NCBI GenBank assembly: GCA_036936605.1
Contig: JAUPFV010000005.1
Coordinates: 5,569,670-5,633,669 of the forward strand
Direction of reading: 5' to 3'
Length of the DNA: 64,000 nucleotides
Source of the DNA: Limnanthes douglasii subsp. nivea
Lineage: Eukaryota > Streptophyta > Magnoliopsida > Brassicales > Limnanthaceae
This document shows, piece by piece, positions 25,461-36,097 of this stretch. Positions within the stretch are counted from its first letter, which is position 1. Each line of letters starts with the position of its first letter. A program made the position numbers and the translations under genes. Under the pieces are notes generated by a model. The model saw only the letters and a list, made by a program, of their open reading frames with translations, had not been told where the DNA came from and searched no databases.

Positions 25461-26058
25461 AAGATGATTGATTGGTCCTCATCCTCCCCCTTCACACTAA
25501 CTGAAAACAATTCAAGTATGATTCAGTTGTTATTATCTAGGTGCCTTCAGATCTCTATGCTACTATTCATATACATCTTGTAAATATGTTTCTTATGATT
25601 TAATGAGTTTGCTAAGTGCGTTTTTGTGCGAATTGCCTCCACTCGATTCCATATCCTTAAACTCTATAGGCTCTTCATATAACTCTCATATTACTTTATC
25701 TCTCAAGATCAGTATGTGGGCACTATGAGCTTTAAATAGTACCATAGTATCAACTTGTGTAGATTTATGATTGATATCAATAATTGATCTTTTTTTTACT
25801 AGGTACGCTTAAACCTTAATTTCTAGAGGTTAAAGTCATGTAATCTGTCAAAACTTTCTACGCTAAACTTTATGGAGCTCATCTTTGTGGCTTCTAATTT
25901 CTAGGCAAATCTACTTCTCCAGCCTTCAGATCGACAATTAATCTACTCATTCTACTATTGCTTTACGCTCACCACACAACTTATTGGGACAATCTATGTT
26001 CATCTGAGGCAAATACCGAGGTATAATTATCGATCATTCAGATGAAGAATTTATCTTG

Positions 26059-26280
26059 TTAGAGAACTAACAACAAATAAAAAAAAGTGAAATAAAACCA
26101 AACATACAAGACATATTAAAAGTTGTTCAGATTGTGAATAAATTATACATCTACGGGAAATAATATTTTATAAATAAGTAATTACAAAAAGACTCTCAAA
26201 CATAAAACACTCAATCACTATTTGTTATAAAAATGATGTAGTTATCAGAGCTCTTTATTCATTATTTATCTCTCAAAAGA

Positions 26281-26319
<39 letters not shown>

Positions 26320-26748
26320 CTCTCACTTAGAAATTATGATGCTCTCGATCTTTTTCACATCACACATTTGCATGGCAAATATTATTCTATTTATAAGGTT
26401 AACGAAAACCATAATTCTTCAATAGACACTCCAAATTAGAGCCCATTAAGCAACAATTGTAATAAAATCTTAATACCTTAATATAAAGCACCTCATAAAT
26501 ATAAAACCTAATTAATATAGAAGACATAATAAATATGAAATCAAATTAATATAGGAAGACCAAAATATGAGATCAAATTAAATAGGAAACCCAGTGAGTA
26601 GAATAATATTCTTCAGTTAAGCTCTCATGTTTCGGTCAAGCTTACTTAAGATCAGCTTGTTTTAGATAAGCCTGCTTCAGATAATCACATATCTCATTCG
26701 ACTCAATTGTCACCCCTTTTGTCAGCTTGTCTCGATCGTTATGTTCTA
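26059..26748 (-). repeat. Copia 5' LTR
   Basis: On the plus strand it starts TGTTAGAGAAC and ends TATGTTCTAACA, giving the complementary TGTTAG/CTAACA termini of copia LTRs. It abuts the 5' (gag) side of the minus-strand element. In element orientation it holds CCTTATAAATAG (plus about 26388-26398), a plausible TATA box. Length 690 bp. No second copy was found, so it is supported by termini and position only. Confidence 0.55.
26283..26316. repeat. (TA)17 microsatellite in the copia LTR
   Basis: Uninterrupted TA dinucleotides within the LTR at 26059-26748, on the far side of the presumed TATA box, so it would lie in the transcribed R/U5 part. Confidence 0.9.
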
Positions 26749-27380
26749 ACAGACGTCTCTGCATAAAATTAAAGACTCAAACTTCACCTGTAAATTTTCA
26801 ATAGTTCTTACTTATACATGTCACGATACATCAAACTATGCACATGTTGTCCCTTGACAATACCTCTTTTAATGAATTACTTCTAGTCTATACCTAACAT
26901 ACTTATAATTAAAGCTTTGCGTAAGATTCTAAGTTGTGTGACTCTCACGTTTCCCTTTGCATAATCTACACTATAATCAAATAATATTTGGCCAAATTAC
27001 GGTCGGGCTTTGGCTAAAGCTGTCTTTGGTTCGATTTTTATTGATACTTGAACTTGTTGATTATTTCTGAAGTGGGTTTCTCTAGTAAGAGTTTCCTAAC
27101 AAATGGTGCGGTGAGCATGGATAATCTGGAGCAATATTATTTTGTAGTGTTGTTACTAAGGAATGATGATGAAGATCATTTTATATCTTGAGGTTAAAAA
27201 GAAGGTTCTCATTAAGAAACCAAGAATATACACTAAGATAATTTCTATGAAGTTTAACTTTGAAAATTCAACGAAGATAATGATTTCAACTTTTGAATAA
27301 TTAAGGTTTGAGATTTTCTAATACACAAGGGTTGATTATTGTCACTGATGGAAATCTACAGACAAAGTTGATGCCAAAGT
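26749..27380. other. Spacer, no gene seen
   Basis: Between the copia LTR and the second copy of the 1.08-kb repeat. Only short open frames; no motif recognised. Confidence 0.5.
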
Positions 27381-28457
27381 AATGTCCAAAGCTTATAGGG
27401 CCATAATTTTGAGCTTCAGAGATGAAGTGCTTTGAGAGGTATCTGAATAGCCTACAACATCGGAGATATGGAATCAAATTCAAGGCATTTACATGAAAAA
27501 GTCACTAACAATTAGATTGTATCTTCAGAAACAGTTTGTACACGCTGCCGTAAACACTATTGGTTTCAGATATAATAAACATAATATATTTTGCATACAA
27601 TAAACACTATTAATTTCACATATACAAAAAAATAATGGTTTGCATCTAATACAACAATATTTATTTTATTCATTTGATTTTTTTTGGTTTCACCGTAGCA
27701 CAACATCTTCACTCAGAAAACATGAGACGATCTACCAACCCTTCCAAATATGTCAGACTATCGGGCAAAAAACCTAGCAAATCTGTACACTACTGATCGT
27801 TGGAGAATGAGATTCAGTGTGCTTCAATAAAGGAACAACAGATTGAGTGTTTAAGTAATACGTCACTCTATATTTTTAAAGCATCGTTTGATAAAAGAAC
27901 TGTTGATATGTCTATCCAAAATAAATTATCATACTTAGGATCTAAAGTTATTAAGACGTACGACGTTGGCCGAGCAGTATTTAAGTTAAGTGCAAAACGC
28001 ACAAGACTCACGAAAAACGATGTTAAGATAATTTTTAATATCAAGTGTGAGACTAGACAAATGTCATTTGTAAAAAGAGTTTTGAAGTCAATATGATAGA
28101 TGAAAAAGAGGAGAATTACGTATAATTACCATATAATTTAAGGAAATATTGTAAAAAAACATACATAGACGCCCCCTTAGATAAAAACAAGAAGATAAAT
28201 GTAATAACTATAATTTAAGTACTACTATATAACGTTACATAAAGCATTATAACTTAATTTAATAATTTATTTAGGATAAAATGTTGAAAGCAGCAACAAG
28301 AAGGGATGGTACCGAAAGTATACGTGATACAAATGTACTCTTTATACTATTACTATACTCTACTTTATTGTTTTACACTTCATGAAATGTAATGGCTTCA
28401 ACCATGGTTCCATATGCCAAAGAATTAGATGAAACTAATGAGTACGGTTGGGCTGAC
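27381..28457 (+). repeat. 1.08-kb dispersed direct repeat, copy 2
   Basis: Second copy of 13361-14440. It begins AATGTCCAAAGCTTATAGGG and diverges after GGTTGGGCTGA at about 28457. The remnant is slightly better preserved: 27800-28096 is open (MENEIQCASIKEQQIECLSN, later RTRLTKNDVKIIFNIKCETR) where copy 1 has a frameshift. The NEY(D/G)WA segment is also present (about 28430-28455). Confidence 0.85.
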
Positions 28458-29871
28458 CGTTCTATGAGGTTAAAGAATTTTTTTTAATCATTACATAACA
28501 ATGCACTAAGTAATTTCATGTTCAATCATCCAATTAAATCAAGATAAAATAAATTCCATATCTAATGACTAAACCCAAATCCTACACAAATAATCAGGAA
28601 ATGAGGCGAGGTTAAAACAACAAATCTTCTAAGACTACAGAGTACAAAGACTCATATTTAAATAAATTTAATACAATGGACTAACTAAGAAAATAAATAT
28701 TAATAAGCATAATGCCAAAATCACCAATATACGTTAAATCTTAGTATAGAAACATAGTGGAAACTACGAATTTTGTAACTTTAAAAGTAAATTTATACAT
28801 GAGACATAAATAATTTCGAAACCTCAATAAGCTCTATTGAAGATGAGTTAGGGCATGACGGAGAGGTAACCGATTTTTCCAGTTTTGATTTAGGGTTCAA
28901 ATTATGATTGAGATAAATAGCGAGGTTGAGAGAGATAATACAAGTAAATTGGTAAACAAAATAATAATTTAGGTAGAGTTTAAGTTTATTTGAAATTAGT
29001 AATTATTAATTACAAATAGTTTCATGTGTTCAGTTCTTAATGGGTACCTTTCGCTTTTTGGTTCCTCATCAAACTGAATCGCAAACCGTGAATATATAAG
29101 TAAGGAACCATTCAAGTATTAATAAGTAATCGGAACCGAACGGAATCTTATATTTTGGTTATGTTCTTTGGTTTCATACCATATGCCCATGCCTAATGAA
29201 TATAAATGATGACGCTCCTCATGATGATGATCATCTAGTAAATACTAACGAATAAGGAATTATTAAATCAAATGCTAATGATGTGAAAGTATGTAGTGAG
29301 GAGGTGGAAGTACATTGTGACGAGGTAGAAGTACGAATGAAGAAATTTCTTGAAAAGAATAGAGAAAATGAGAAAGAGAAACATGAAACTGAGACGACAA
29401 CATAAGATAAGGGACAAACTTTGGAGGATAGCGCACAGAAGAAGGAGGACCAGTCTTTCGCAGAAAATACACAAGAGATGTAGGATATATTATTTTGTAT
29501 ATATTATTTCTCCCCCGTTTCATCTTACCTAGTATGCGTTTCACATATACTTTATACAAAGTTTTACATTTATCATACATTAGATTTCACAAACATTAAC
29601 GTATATTTTTTTACTCATGGTTATGTTATAAAAAAATAAAAAAAAAGCATTTGAAGCCATGATTTCATGTAAATATATCTACCATGACACTAAAACAACA
29701 GCTAAGAATCGTGATTAGTCACTGGAGCTGGCCACCTGTTTCAAAACAGCCATTGGAGTTTCATTTGTATTAAAACTACCACTTTTGTTGTACTTTTTTA
29801 CATCCGCGGTGACCAAAAATACAAAAAGGGACCACCAACCCTGACCACGAATGCAATAAAGTGGTGGTTTT
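28458..29871. other. Spacer with a charged ORF relic and a dispersed repeat
   Basis: Mostly AT-rich. At about 29273-29480 one plus-strand frame reads a Glu/Lys-rich segment (EEVEVHCDEVEVRMKKFLEK, one TAA, then ending ENTQEM), like the acidic linkers of transposon-borne mobile-domain proteins; it may belong to the preceding remnant. About 29505-29710 is related, in the same orientation, to 40780-41010 and 41105-41345. From about 29680 the left arm of an inverted-repeat element begins. Confidence 0.4.
29680..29871. repeat. Left part of the inverted-repeat element that hosts the Tat retrotransposon
   Basis: The reverse complement of about 29680-29790 (TAGTTTTAATACAAATG, GGCTGTTTTGAAACAGGTG, CTCCAGTGACTAATCA) matches 40594-40690 (GGTTTTGATACAAATA, GGTTGTTTTGAAACAAGTG, CTCCGGTGACTAACCA). 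Joining 29871 to 40600 restores GTGGTGGTTTTGATACAAAT, which mirrors the intact left arm. The retrotransposon therefore landed inside a palindromic element. Target duplication GTTTT occupies 29867-29871. Confidence 0.7.
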
Positions 29872-30248
29872 TTGTGTGGATTATTTTGAACTGAGGGTAA
29901 TTTTGTCAGGTGTTTTAGAGAATTTTAAAGGTATTAAATGTTTGGGTGTTTTGTAGTGAGAGATTTAAGCTGCCTGGTTGTATTAAATGTTCATTACCCT
30001 CATTAATGAAAGTGGTCGAGTATTTATACCCTTAAATATGGACTCATGGGCTTTCGAGTCAAGTTGTAAAACCGGGTCGAGTTTAAAGACCCATTAGTTC
30101 TTAAGTAGTTTAACACCTAGCTTAGTCAAAAGGTGTTTAGTGTTTTAGTACTTTTGTCTTGTCCGGATACTTCAGTGGGCACTTATAATCCGAATTACCC
30201 CTGTCCGGTTTTCTCAGTGAGCATTGGTGAATAATTTCGGACTCATCA
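29872..30248 (-). repeat. 3' LTR of element A
   Basis: 377 bp, plus-strand start TTGTGTGGATTATTTTG and end GGACTCATCA. In element orientation it is TG...CA apart from one substitution (CCA to CAA) at the outer edge. Pairs with 40218-40594 at equal length. Confidence 0.9.
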
Positions 30249-30577
30249 GTAGCCCATTTTTTAGGTTTGTCAAAGATCTTTGCAGAACTAAAAAACTCAT
30301 TTTAGCCAACAACAACATTTTCCGGATTGCTTATGTATTCAGTTCAAGGTTTATCCGGACCGAATCCTTCTCAGAATTCCAAGAGTTTTGCTCTGGATCG
30401 TGGGACACGTGTCGCACTTTGATTCATTCTACTAGCCGTTTTCTTCCTAGAACGGCGCTCCCACTAAGCCCAAAAAGAAAATATTGCATTTAATGTTTCT
30501 TACATCAGCGCCGCCTTCAATCATAACCTTAGTCTTTTTGTTTTGTCCTAGGTATCAATAACTGTTTTCCTCACTAG
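30249..30577 (+). other. Promoter-proximal region of the antisense gene
   Basis: No gene. It includes GGGACACGTGTCGC around 30401-30414 (an ACGTG core, G-box-like) shared with 11707-11719 of element B. It lies between the 3' LTR and the plus-strand TATA box. Confidence 0.4.
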
Positions 30578-30585
30578 TATAAATT
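30578..30585 (+). promoter_or_regulatory. TATA box of the antisense gene (element A)
   Basis: TATAAATT, 103 nt upstream of the ATG at 30681. Element B has the same octamer 102 nt upstream of its ATG, although the two elements differ considerably around it. Confidence 0.6.
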
Positions 30586-30996
30586 ATTTTCCTTCACTGT
30601 TTCACCATCTTCATCACTTTACAATTTCTTCTTCTCAGAGCTTTTTACCTCTAATTTCAAAACTTTTCTTGGGTAGTTTTATGTTCACAGCGAGAAACAC
30701 TCTCGTGAAATATGGTTGGCTAAATCTTTCTGAACTAAAAAAAGTGCAAAAAGTTGAGCATGAAAGACTAGGGCCGTCAAAAGAATCCGAAAAATCCGAT
30801 ATCCGACCGAAATATTCGATATCGAATCCGAAGAAAACGGATAATATCCGTATTCAAAATAAAACGGATAATATTCGTATCCGAATTCGTATCCAAAAAT
30901 AGCGGATATGGATATAGTCATATCCGTATTCGAAATATTTGATATCCGAAATTTTATAAATAATTTATTATTATTATTTAAACATGTTATTTAGCT

Positions 30997-31048
30997 ATCC
31001 CACATCGTAGAAAGCAAAACAAATTACTAACAAAGTTTGCTATAAATA
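30997..31048 (+). promoter_or_regulatory. snRNA-type promoter module 1 (USE + TATA)
   Basis: ATCCCACATCG at 30997-31007 is an exact match to the plant upstream sequence element RTCCCACATCG. TATAAATA follows at 31041-31048, 33 nt later. This spacing is that of RNA polymerase II snRNA genes (U1, U2, U5 type); the polymerase III type (U6) is about 10 nt shorter. Confidence 0.6.
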
Positions 31049-31079
31049 TGAAGGGTTGCTTCTTTAGAAATTGCATCTT

Positions 31080-31130
31080 ATCCCACATCTAAAGTTGGAA
31101 AAAGAGTTGATACCAAGCTGTTTATAAAAC
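31080..31130 (+). promoter_or_regulatory. snRNA-type promoter module 2 (USE + TATA)
   Basis: ATCCCACATCT at 31080-31090 (last base differs from consensus) and TATAAAAC at 31123-31130, 32 nt apart. Part of a tandem repeat with module 3, period 100 bp. Confidence 0.5.
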
Positions 31131-31179
31131 ATATGGTGACTTTTCTAAACAAGTATATCTTTTAAGTTTTATGACTCTT

Positions 31180-31230
31180 ATCCCACATCTAAAATGTGGA
31201 AAAGAATTTCCACCAAACTTTCTATAAAAG
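31180..31230 (+). promoter_or_regulatory. snRNA-type promoter module 3 (USE + TATA)
   Basis: ATCCCACATCT at 31180-31190 and TATAAAAG at 31223-31230, again 32 nt apart. DNA between the motifs differs from module 2 while the motifs and spacing are kept. Confidence 0.5.
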
Positions 31231-32770
31231 ACATGATGACTTTTCAAAATAAGTATATTTTTTACAATTAGTTAAAAACTTTAATAGAAATTCAGATATT
31301 CGGATTCAGATATTATCCATATCCGGATAATATCCATCGGATACGGATTCAGATATTATTTTTAAAATATTTCGGATTCGAATTCGGATTCAGATAGTGA
31401 CTTCAGATTTCGGATTCAGATTCGGATATAAGCAGATTCGTATCCGAAATATCCGTTTGACAGCCCTATGAGAGACGTATCGCTGCTAGCCTTCCGGTCT
31501 CTCCAAGCAGTAAACCTGATTCACCATCCTTAGAAGCTGATCAAGGATCACCCTCTGCAAAAAACACAAAACCTAGATGTTTATTTCAACGAAACCTCTC
31601 GCCAATTTCGTCAGGCTCCTCGGTTCAAGAGTCTCAGCCTTCCACTGTGCAAGAGAAAGCAGTATTGAGTGTTATAAATACTTCTCCGTTTATTTCTATG
31701 GGATCAGACATTGAGAAATCCCCAGACAAAACTAACCCTTGCCGGACAACGCGCCTGGTAAAAAGCCAAGCAACCGGCTCACAACCCAAGTCCTCCCAAC
31801 CAGGGCCCTCCAAGTCTGGAGCCAAAGATAAAGCCTCCGGATCGGAGGCATCTATTAGAGCCCCAAGGGACAAACCCTCCAGATCTGAGGCTACCAGAAT
31901 CACTTCTTATACCAAGTCCTCCTGAGTTGAGCCCCAACCCGACACCATACCCTTAAGAGAGACTGACGCACAACCGTCTGGACAAACTACTGAGCCACAA
32001 ACTAGTACTCTCCCATCCACAACGACTGATAAACCTTCCACAGTGATGGAAGAGGTGATTAAGGATAGTGTCGAAGAGGCTCCATTTGAAACTGAAGCTT
32101 CCGCGCAAACTGGAGATGCTGCCTCTGATAAAAAAGGAAAAGGCAAGGATAAAGTATGCATGACCCATCCGGATCTTCCAGAGAGTCTGGAAGGCAAAGT
32201 GGGACCTTGTTTTCACAAGGCCAATGTGAAGTATCTGCTGGCCATGCAGAATATTAATTATGTCTATACTCACACCGCTGAGCTGTGCCGGATCCGAACC
32301 AAGTGGGGGATCCCTGAATCAGTTAAGGCGAGGATACTGGTCACACCGGAGACTCCGATGGACTGCAAGCTCAACGAGATCGTCATCTATACTAAGTTGT
32401 TCAACTGAGGGCTCAGATTCCCCTTGGATCCAGAAATCGTCAGGTATTTCCACCTGATCAAACTCTATCCAAGCCATCTAAGTCCCAATGCTTGGTTTAC
32501 TCTCCTCACCTGCATTATGGTGTCAAGGCTGTCCGATATTCCTCTCCCAATGGAGCAGTTTGCTGCAGTGAACAACTTTTGCAAAAACCAACATATTCCA
32601 TTCTACCACTACAATATGGGTGACAACTTTAAAGTGGTGGACAACCTGCTTGAGTCAGAGAAAAACTAGAAGACCCAGTTCCTATTCATTAGCAGGACGT
32701 AGGAGAATGAGAGAAAAATCAAAGCTGGGGTCAACCCTAGTATGCTCACCAGCAGGTGGAAAAGCTCAAG

Positions 32771-32844
32771 TAAGTATTTTACTTTGTTTGTCTTTCTTAT
32801 TTTGCAAAAAATTTATTCCTGAATTACTTCTTCTATTATGTCAG
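32771..32844 (+). other. Spliceosomal intron in the antisense gene
   Basis: 74 bp, donor GTAAGTATT, T-rich body, acceptor TATTATGTCAG. Splicing joins codon A|TA and keeps the frame (RWKSS-ILPKKF). On the gag-pol strand this sequence has no meaning as an intron. Confidence 0.7.
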
Positions 32845-34312
32845 TATTACCGAAGAAGTTCTCCGACTATGTGGAGGAGGGGCAGACCACGTGTGCCAAA
32901 TTAAATGCCTGGGCTGCTGATCGTTGGGGGAACGCTTTCCACAACTGCTTTACCTCAGGCAACTTGGTAAGGTCCCACTTTTGGAACACAACGGGCCGGA
33001 GAGACCTCACTTGGGAGGAGTTGACTACACCACCTCCTCCGACCGTTATTCTTAAGAGAACGAAGGTGAAAGACGGTAAATTGGCCTTCCCCTCCAGAGC
33101 CAAAGCCCCAAGAAAAATGAAAGGGAAGAAGGGCAAGAAAAAGAAAGCTACAGTAGAGGCTGTTCGGGGTGTTGCAGAGGAGATTGCTCTGGAGAGCCAA
33201 AGAGAGCAGGTGCAAGAAGGGATTGATGCTACTTTGCTTAAGGTAGCTGAGGATGAGTCCATTAAAGAGGCAGGTGAACCCCAAAACCAACCAAAGCCTC
33301 CTAAAAAGGATCGAAAGATGGGAGCTAGCAGCGATGAGAGGACTGCTAAAAAGAAGAAGGTCTCTTTGGGGGATGAAGTAGTCCTCCGCCCTTTGGAGCC
33401 TCTACCTCTAGCCGATCTAACTGACCCCACTCTGGCAGAGCAAATCCCCACCGATCTACACACCAGAGAGGGTACCGTAGGAGACTTGGAAGGAGTAGAC
33501 ATTAGTGGCCTCCAGAACATTGGCCTTTATTTCATAGAGTGTGAAAAAGACGACTTTGTTGGCCCCTACCTTCCCTCAAGATCCTCTAATATGGTGACTT
33601 TTAATGGAAAGTCTTTCACTGTTTCAGGGGAAAACGATTCGGTGACTCACTCTCTGCTGGGCCATATTCAGCCAGTGCTCAATTTGGAGAGGCTGACAAG
33701 GAGAGTTTGTCCACTGACCTACTTAATGCCAACAAGAGTATTGACGTATTGAAGAAGGAGCTTGAGGAGTTGAAGAAAGGGAAAGAAGATCTGGCAACCA
33801 AGCTGGTCACTTCGGAGACAGCTAACACAGAGCTCCGAACCAAATGCTCTGGATTGGAAAGAGATCTTTACACCTTGAAGGGGGACATGAAGATCAAGGA
33901 TGATAACATCCAAAACTTGTCATTCGACAAGAATTCTCTCGAAGAGGCTGTGTCCAGGGTCACCAATGAGAAATATTACTTGGTGAAAGAGCAAGAAAAG
34001 ACAATCCAGGAAAAGATTGATGCGTATACCAATAAGGTGATAGACTCCCTGGAAGTAAGAGATGCAGAGGTCAAATCTGATATGGTACTTCTTATCCACC
34101 AGAAATTTCCGAAGAGAACCCTTGGAGATTTATAGAGATTTGTAGAGTATGAGGACCTCCCATTTCATACTATGGTAGAAGGTGATCACCATGGCTATAT
34201 TAGTGTAATAGATACCACTACTGACGATGAAGAAGGAACCATAGAGAGTTCCAGTGACGAATCCAAAGATCCCAAGAAAAAAGACGATGCAGGAATATCC
34301 AAGGGAAACTAG

Positions 34313-34856
34313 TACTAAGGTTTTAACTATTTTTTCTTATTTTGTTCTCGTTATCCTTATGAAATACTAAAGTCCTTGGATGGCCACGACATTTTTGTAA
34401 CTGCGTCCGAATTGAGTCCGGTTAGGCCTTTCTTCTTTAAACTTATAAGTCCTTGGATGGCCAAGGAATATCTTATATTTTAATATCATTATCTGGTTTT
34501 AGCCAGATAGTTTACTTTGCTAACTTTTTGCTTTGTTTTATACTTTCTATTTCAGTGGCTGATGTTTAAAGAGACCTTATTTATTTTACAAGTATTTAAG
34601 ATGAGAGTGTTTAAAATCTCCGATGAAAAATGTTAAATGGTCATCATTCCACCAGATCAATCCGATCTGCCAAATATCCTTAAAAGATTTTAAAGAAACT
34701 GTAAATCAAACCACTCCGAATATTTTAAAAAGGCATCAAATTTTATTGAAAAACCCGGACACCTCATTAAAACCTCCCCACGCCACCAGGGTAGGAAAGA
34801 GTATGCCCCACAATATTTACATGGACTTTAAACAAGTAAATATTTACACAAGTTTC
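34313..34856. other. Region between the antisense gene and integrase 3' ends
   Basis: Convergent 3' ends of the plus-strand antisense gene and the minus-strand pol. TCCTTGGATGGCCA occurs twice, at 34375 and 34451. No other feature. Confidence 0.5.
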
Positions 34857-35950
34857 ATTCCAAATATAACCGGAGGTGTTCAATGTTCCAAGGGTGGTTT
34901 AAGACTCTTCCATCTTTGTCTTGAAGCCTCCTTCCCAGTTTGGAGCTAGCTTGCCGAACTGCTTCTCCTTAGTATGCAATAAGACTTTTCTCAACACTTT
35001 GTCCCCCGGTCGAAGATCCCTTCTCTTGATTTTGGAAGCAAACCTGCTCCTCATCAAGCCTTGATAATGGATGGCTCTAAGATGAGCCTTAACTCTTTTT
35101 TCTTCTATCAAGTCTAATTAACTTCTGATTGCCACTTCATTAGCCTGTTCGGAAAAATTATGGACTCTGTATGATGGAAAAGTGAATTTTATAGGAGCAA
35201 TTGCATCCATCCCATATACCAAGGCAAAAGGAGATTCTTGTGTGGCAGCTCCAGGAGTATTCCGGTATGCCCATAATACTTCTTGTAAATAGCTTGGCCA
35301 CTTTCCTGCAGCCCCTTCTAAATTCTTTTTGAGATCGGACAGAATGGTTCTGTTTGCCACTTCAACTTGACCATTCGCTTGTGGGTGGAAATGAGAAGAG
35401 AAACAATGCCGAATGCCCATAGAGGCACATAAACTCTCCATATCCTTGTTGTCAAATTGCGGCCCATTATCTGTGGTTATCTTCTGTGGAACCCCAAATC
35501 TGCAACAAATGTTAGACACGATAAATTTTATAACAGCTTTCGAAGTAGTTCCTGCCAGAGGGGCTGCTTCTATCCACTTGGAAAAATAATCAATGGCTAC
35601 AATAATAGTTCTGCGTCCTCCGGATGCCATCAATAGAGGCCCCACTAAATCCAGTCCCCAACGAGCAAAAGGTACTGGCTCAGAAATTGACTCCAGTGGG
35701 ACAGCTGGGATATGAATTTCATTACCATATCTTTGACATGGATCACATTTCTTTACCAATTCCTTGGCATCTGCCATTATGGATGGCCAGTAGTATCCGA
35801 CCAACAAAACCCTTCGGGTTAAAGCTCTATAGCCACAGTGTCTTGATCCTTCACCATCATGTAGTTCAGAACACAATTCTGGACTCATTAATACCCAAAC
35901 AACGCAAGAGATGTCTACTAAATGACTTATTTTAAAGGATATCTCTTATG
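34857..35950 (-). pseudogene. Tat element A integrase
   Basis: Inserts element cDNA into host DNA. Read on the minus strand: RALTRRVLLVGYYWP, then CDPCQRYG (zinc-binding domain, about 35800-35730), catalytic core RWGLDLVGPL (first Asp), TTDNGPQF (second Asp) and QANGQVEVANR (Glu), so the D,D,E triad is present. The C-terminal part continues past a stop at 35118 (FASKIKRRDLRPGDKV) and, after a frameshift, ends HPWNIEHLRLYLE near 34857. The 35118-35888 stretch is open for 256 codons; the full polyprotein is not. Confidence 0.82.
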
Positions 35951-36097
35951 ATTAAAAAACCACGAGCCCTATGTTTCATTTTCCTTGCCACAACTTTCTC
36001 CGGAGGCAAAATGCCATTAGAAATGTATTGAAGAAGGGGATATCTCCAATATGAAGTTAGTTGCCACTTCTTTAAGGATGAACAAGTATTTAATCAA

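Larger units (their letters stand above)
21830..26058 (-). mobile_element. Ty1/copia retrotransposon, internal region, decayed
   Basis: Minus-strand pieces appear in full copia order: gag-like (about 25460-25130), GAG-preintegrase (24730-24470), integrase (about 24450-23950), reverse transcriptase (about 23520-22560), RNase H (about 22130-21960) and a C-terminal tail with LTSCMGLV (about 21840). Stops and frameshifts throughout. A foldback element sits between RT and RNase H. The adjacent LTR is 26059-26748. Confidence 0.75.
30769..31468. mobile_element. hAT MITE (700 bp) carrying snRNA-type promoter modules
   Basis: Termini TAGGGCCGTCAAA and, on the minus strand, TAGGGCTGTCAAA. Flanking 8-bp target duplication TGAAAGAC (30761-30768) / TGAGAGAC (31469-31476), one mismatch. 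Removing the element and one duplication restores the reading KVEHER-RIAAS, matching KVERER-RIAAG in element B, so the boundaries are secure. Sub-terminal regions are arrays of ATCCGATATCCG-like words; the core holds three tandem USE+TATA modules. No transposase. Confidence 0.88.
30681..34312 (+). pseudogene. Antisense gene of Tat element A (Transposase_28-like plus coiled coil), one intron
   Basis: Runs opposite to gag-pol. Starts MFTARNTLVKYGWLNLSE; is split by the hAT MITE after KVEHER and resumes RIAASLPVS at about 31476; then a Ser/Lys/Pro-rich linker; LPESLEGKVGPCFHK (about 32175); FPLDPEIVRYFHL (32418), LSPNAWFTLLTCIM (32480) and MGDNFKVVDNLLESE (about 32615), the pattern I associate with Pfam Transposase_28. 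An intron 32771-32844 joins in frame to ILPKKFSDYVEEG. Then LTWEELTTPPPP, a Lys-rich basic stretch (33050-33150), an acidic region, a coiled coil (about 33720-34060) and an acidic tail ending KDDAGISKGN. Stops at about 32406, 32668 and 32698 and a frameshift near 33690 disable it. Function unknown; the basic stretch suggests nuclear localisation. Confidence 0.75.

Noticed and set aside
30685..30921. Open frames across the left end of the hAT MITE (for example minus 30685-30921)
   Set aside because: They read through ATCCGATATCCG repeats of the MITE and are not conserved.
32867..33520. 217-codon minus-strand open frame in the Tat element
   Set aside because: It is the reverse strand of the antisense gene's Lys/Glu-rich part; the plus-strand frame has the conserved blocks and the intron.
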